A stretch of DNA of 64,000 nucleotides, taken from Dromaius novaehollandiae. Taxonomy: Eukaryota > Chordata > Aves > Casuariiformes > Dromaiidae. A model generated the notes under the pieces. It was not told the DNA's origin and ran no database searches. It saw only the letters and a program-made list of their open reading frames with translations. Positions 61,771-64,000 of the stretch are shown here, in pieces (the first letter of the stretch is position 1; each line of letters opens with the position of its first letter). The DNA lies in contig NC_088103.1 in the NCBI RefSeq assembly GCF_036370855.1, positions 38,948,404-39,012,403 on the forward strand. The letters are read 5' to 3'. The position numbers and the translations under genes are program-made.

Positions 61771-64000
61771 GAACAGCCGGAGCCCAGAGCAGAGCCCACC
61801 AGGCCCATTGCTGGCCCTAACCAAAAAGTTCTCCTGGGAGCAGTCTTGGTGCAGCCCCACACTTGTTCTGGCATGCCCTTTGCAGCCCCACTCCACATGG
61901 GGCTCTATGCTTTCTCTCTCTCCTAACCCTAACCCTAAGCTTAACCCTAACCCTAGCCCTAACCCTAAGGTCAGCTGGGGCCTGCAGCAGAGGCCACCAG
62001 TCCCATTGCTGGCCCTAACCCAAAAGTTCTCCTGGGAGCCGTCTTGGTGCAGCCCCACATTTCCTTTGGCATGCCCTTTGCAGCCTCACTCCACATGGGG
62101 CTCTACGCTTTCTCTCTCTCTTAATTCTAACCCTAAACCTAGCCCTAACCCTCACCCGGGCCCTAACCCTAAGGTCAGCCAGGGCCCAGAGCAGAGCCCA
62201 GCAGCCCCACTGGTGGCCCTAACAGAGAAGTTGCCCTGGGAGCAGTCTTGGTGCAGCCCCACATTTCCTTTGGCATGCCCTTTGCAGCCCCACTCCACAT
62301 GGGGCTCTACGCTTTCTCTCTCTCTTAACCCTAACCCTAAACCTAGACCTAACCCTAAACCTAGCCCTAACCCTAAGGTCAGCCAGGGCCCAGAGCAGAG
62401 CCCACCAGCCCCACTGGTGGCCCTAACAAAGAAGTTGCCCTGGGAGCCGTCTTGGTGCAGCCCCACATTTCCTTTGGCATGCCCTTTGCAGCCCCACTCC
62501 ACATGGGGCTCTGTGCTTTCTCTTTCTCCTAACCCTAACCCTAAGCTTAACCCTAACCCTAGCCCTAACCCTAAGGTCAGCTGGGGCCTGCAGCAGAGGC
62601 CACCAGTCCCATTGCTGGCCCTAACCCGAAAGTTCTCCTGGGAGCCGTCTTGGTGCAGCCCCACATTTCCTTTGGCATGCCCCTTGCAGCCCCACTCCAC
62701 ATGGGGCTCCAAACTTTCCCTCTCTCCTAACCCTAGCCCTAACCCTAACCCTAACCCTAACCCTAGCCCTAGCCCTAGCGCTAAGGTCAGCCCAAGCCCA
62801 GAGCAGAGCCCACCAGGCCCATCGCTGCTCCTAACAGAGAAGTTGCCCTGGGAGCCGTCTTGGTGCAGCCCCACATTTCCTTTGGCATGCCCTTTGCAGC
62901 CTCCCTCCACATGGGGCTCTATGCTTTCCCTCTCTCCTAACCCTAACCCTAGCCCTAACCCTAGCCCTAAGGTCAGCCCGAGCCCAGAGCAGAGCCCACC
63001 AGTCCCATTGCTGGCCCTAACCAAAAAATTCTCCTGGGAGCAGTCTTGGTGCAGCCCCACATTTGTTTTGGCATGCCCTTTGCAGCCCCATTCCACATGG
63101 GGCTCTACACTTTCTCGCTCTCCTAACCCTAACCCTAACCCTAACCCTAGCCCTAACCCTAAGCCTAGCCCTAACCCGAAGGTCAGCCCGAGCCCGGAGC
63201 AGAGCCCACCAGCCCCACTAGTGGCCCTAACAAAGAAGTTGTCCTGGGAGCAGTCTTGGTGCAGCCCCACATTTCCTTTGGCATGCCCTTTGCAGCCCCA
63301 CTCCACATGGGGCTCCACGCTTTCTCTCTCTCCTAACCCTAACCCTAGATCTACCCCTAAGGTCAGCCGGGGCCCAGAGCAGAGCCCACCAGCCCCACTG
63401 GTGGCCCTAACAGAGAATTTGTCCTGGGATTAGTCTTGGTGCAGCCCCACATTTCCTTTGGCATGCCCTTTGCAGCCCCACTCCACATGGGGCTCTACGC
63501 TTTCTCTCTCTCCTAACCCTAGCCCTAGCCCTAGCCCTAGCCCTAAGGTCAATCGGGGCCCGGACCAGATCCCACCAGCCCCATTGGTAGCCCTAACAAA
63601 GAAGTTGCCCTGGGAGCAGTCTTGGTGCAGCCCCACATTTCCTTTGGCATGCCCTTTGCAGCCCCACTCCACATGGGGCTCCACACTTTCTCTCTCTCCT
63701 AACCCTAACCCTAACCCTCACCCTAGCCCTAGCCCTAGCCCTAAGGTCAGCCCGAGCCCAGAGCAGAGCCCACCAGGCCCATCGCTGCTCCTAACAGAGA
63801 AGTTGCCCTGGGAGCCGTCTTGGTGCAGCCCCACATTTCCTTTGGCATGCCCTTTGCAGCCTCCCTCCACATGGGGCTCTATGCTTTCCCTCTCTCCTAA
63901 CCCTAGCCCTAGCCCTAACCCTCACCCTAGCCCTAGCCCTAAGGTCAGCTGGGGCCTGCAGCAGAGCCCACCAGCCCCACTGGTGGCCCTAACAAAGAAT
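61771..64000. repeat. Composite satellite: 150-bp segment plus telomere-type hexamer block, 12 units, continues past right edge
   Basis: Units start (ggtcag; gaacag in the first) at 61771, 61969, 62173, 62377, 62575, 62785, 62971, 63181, 63361, 63547, 63745 and 63943 (partial). In every full unit the hexamer block starts exactly 150 bp after the unit start. The block then has 48, 54, 54, 48, 60, 36, 60, 30, 36, 48 and 48 bp of CCCTAA with CCCTAG, CCCTCA and rarer variants. Unit lengths are 180-210 bp, all multiples of six. The 150-bp part contains ggcccagagcagagccc, cttggtgcagccccacatt, ggcatgccctttgcagcc and ccacatggggctc, and itself holds one CCCTAAC in most units. I do not recognise the 150-bp component. 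Long ORFs on both strands follow from the repeat arithmetic. Confidence 0.95.

Noticed and set aside
62152..63318. 388-codon minus-strand ORF with Leu-Gly runs
   Set aside because: Same satellite read on the other strand; no independent coding signal.
61496..63433. 645-codon plus-strand ORF
   Set aside because: It fuses a dead L2-like fragment with the telomeric satellite. The repeated Asn-Pro tracts are translated CCCTAA hexamers and openness follows from six-base periodicity.
61771..64000. CRISPR-like array
   Set aside because: Spacer/repeat layout does not fit: both components repeat, the short one is telomeric, and the setting is a vertebrate genome.
61771..64000. True chromosome-end telomere at the right edge
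   Set aside because: Hexamer orientation is opposite to that expected for a right end, and blocks are short and interrupted.

Overview
The window is vertebrate genomic DNA and most likely avian. It holds two intron-rich nuclear genes arranged head to head around one CpG-rich promoter, a truncated CR1 LINE of the kind common in birds, and scattered decayed MIR-like and L2-like copies. Introns are fairly compact. Other sauropsids that carry CR1, such as turtles and crocodilians, are not excluded. The species cannot be named from the sequence.

Left part (about 1-14,360, minus strand): DCLRE1A, the SNM1A interstrand-crosslink repair nuclease. Seven coding exons with consistent splice sites and phases give 900 codons, from the start methionine to the middle of the beta-CASP domain. 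The last roughly 100 codons were not found and should lie beyond the left edge. Intron 3 carries a CR1 element and intron 4 a MIR-like SINE.

Centre (about 14,360-15,370): a bidirectional promoter and CpG island of about 1 kb between the two start codons, with E2F-, ETS- and CCAAT-like sites. Upstream AUGs lie out of frame with the main start on both sides.

Middle (15,368-47,965, plus strand): NHLRC2, complete in 11 coding exons that join in frame to a 727-residue protein. It has a thioredoxin-like domain, an NHL beta-propeller and a C-terminal beta domain. Intron 9 appears to be a GC-AG intron and intron 5 has a weak donor. A long 3' UTR may run to a poly(A) signal at 56,866.

Right part (about 57-64 kb): no gene was recognised. 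There is a candidate LTR-like segment, one exon-like open segment at 59,450-59,581, and a decayed L2-like reverse-transcriptase fragment. The L2-like fragment abuts the most unusual object in the window, a tandem array from 61,771 to the right edge. Each unit is a 150-bp segment with no net length change plus a block of 5 to 10 telomere-type CCCTAA/CCCTAG hexamers. Unit lengths therefore differ only in steps of six bases, and reading frames stay open on both strands by arithmetic rather than by evident coding function.

DCLRE1A and NHLRC2 act in different processes (DNA crosslink repair; a thioredoxin/NHL protein needed in development and tissue homeostasis). What links them here is the shared promoter.
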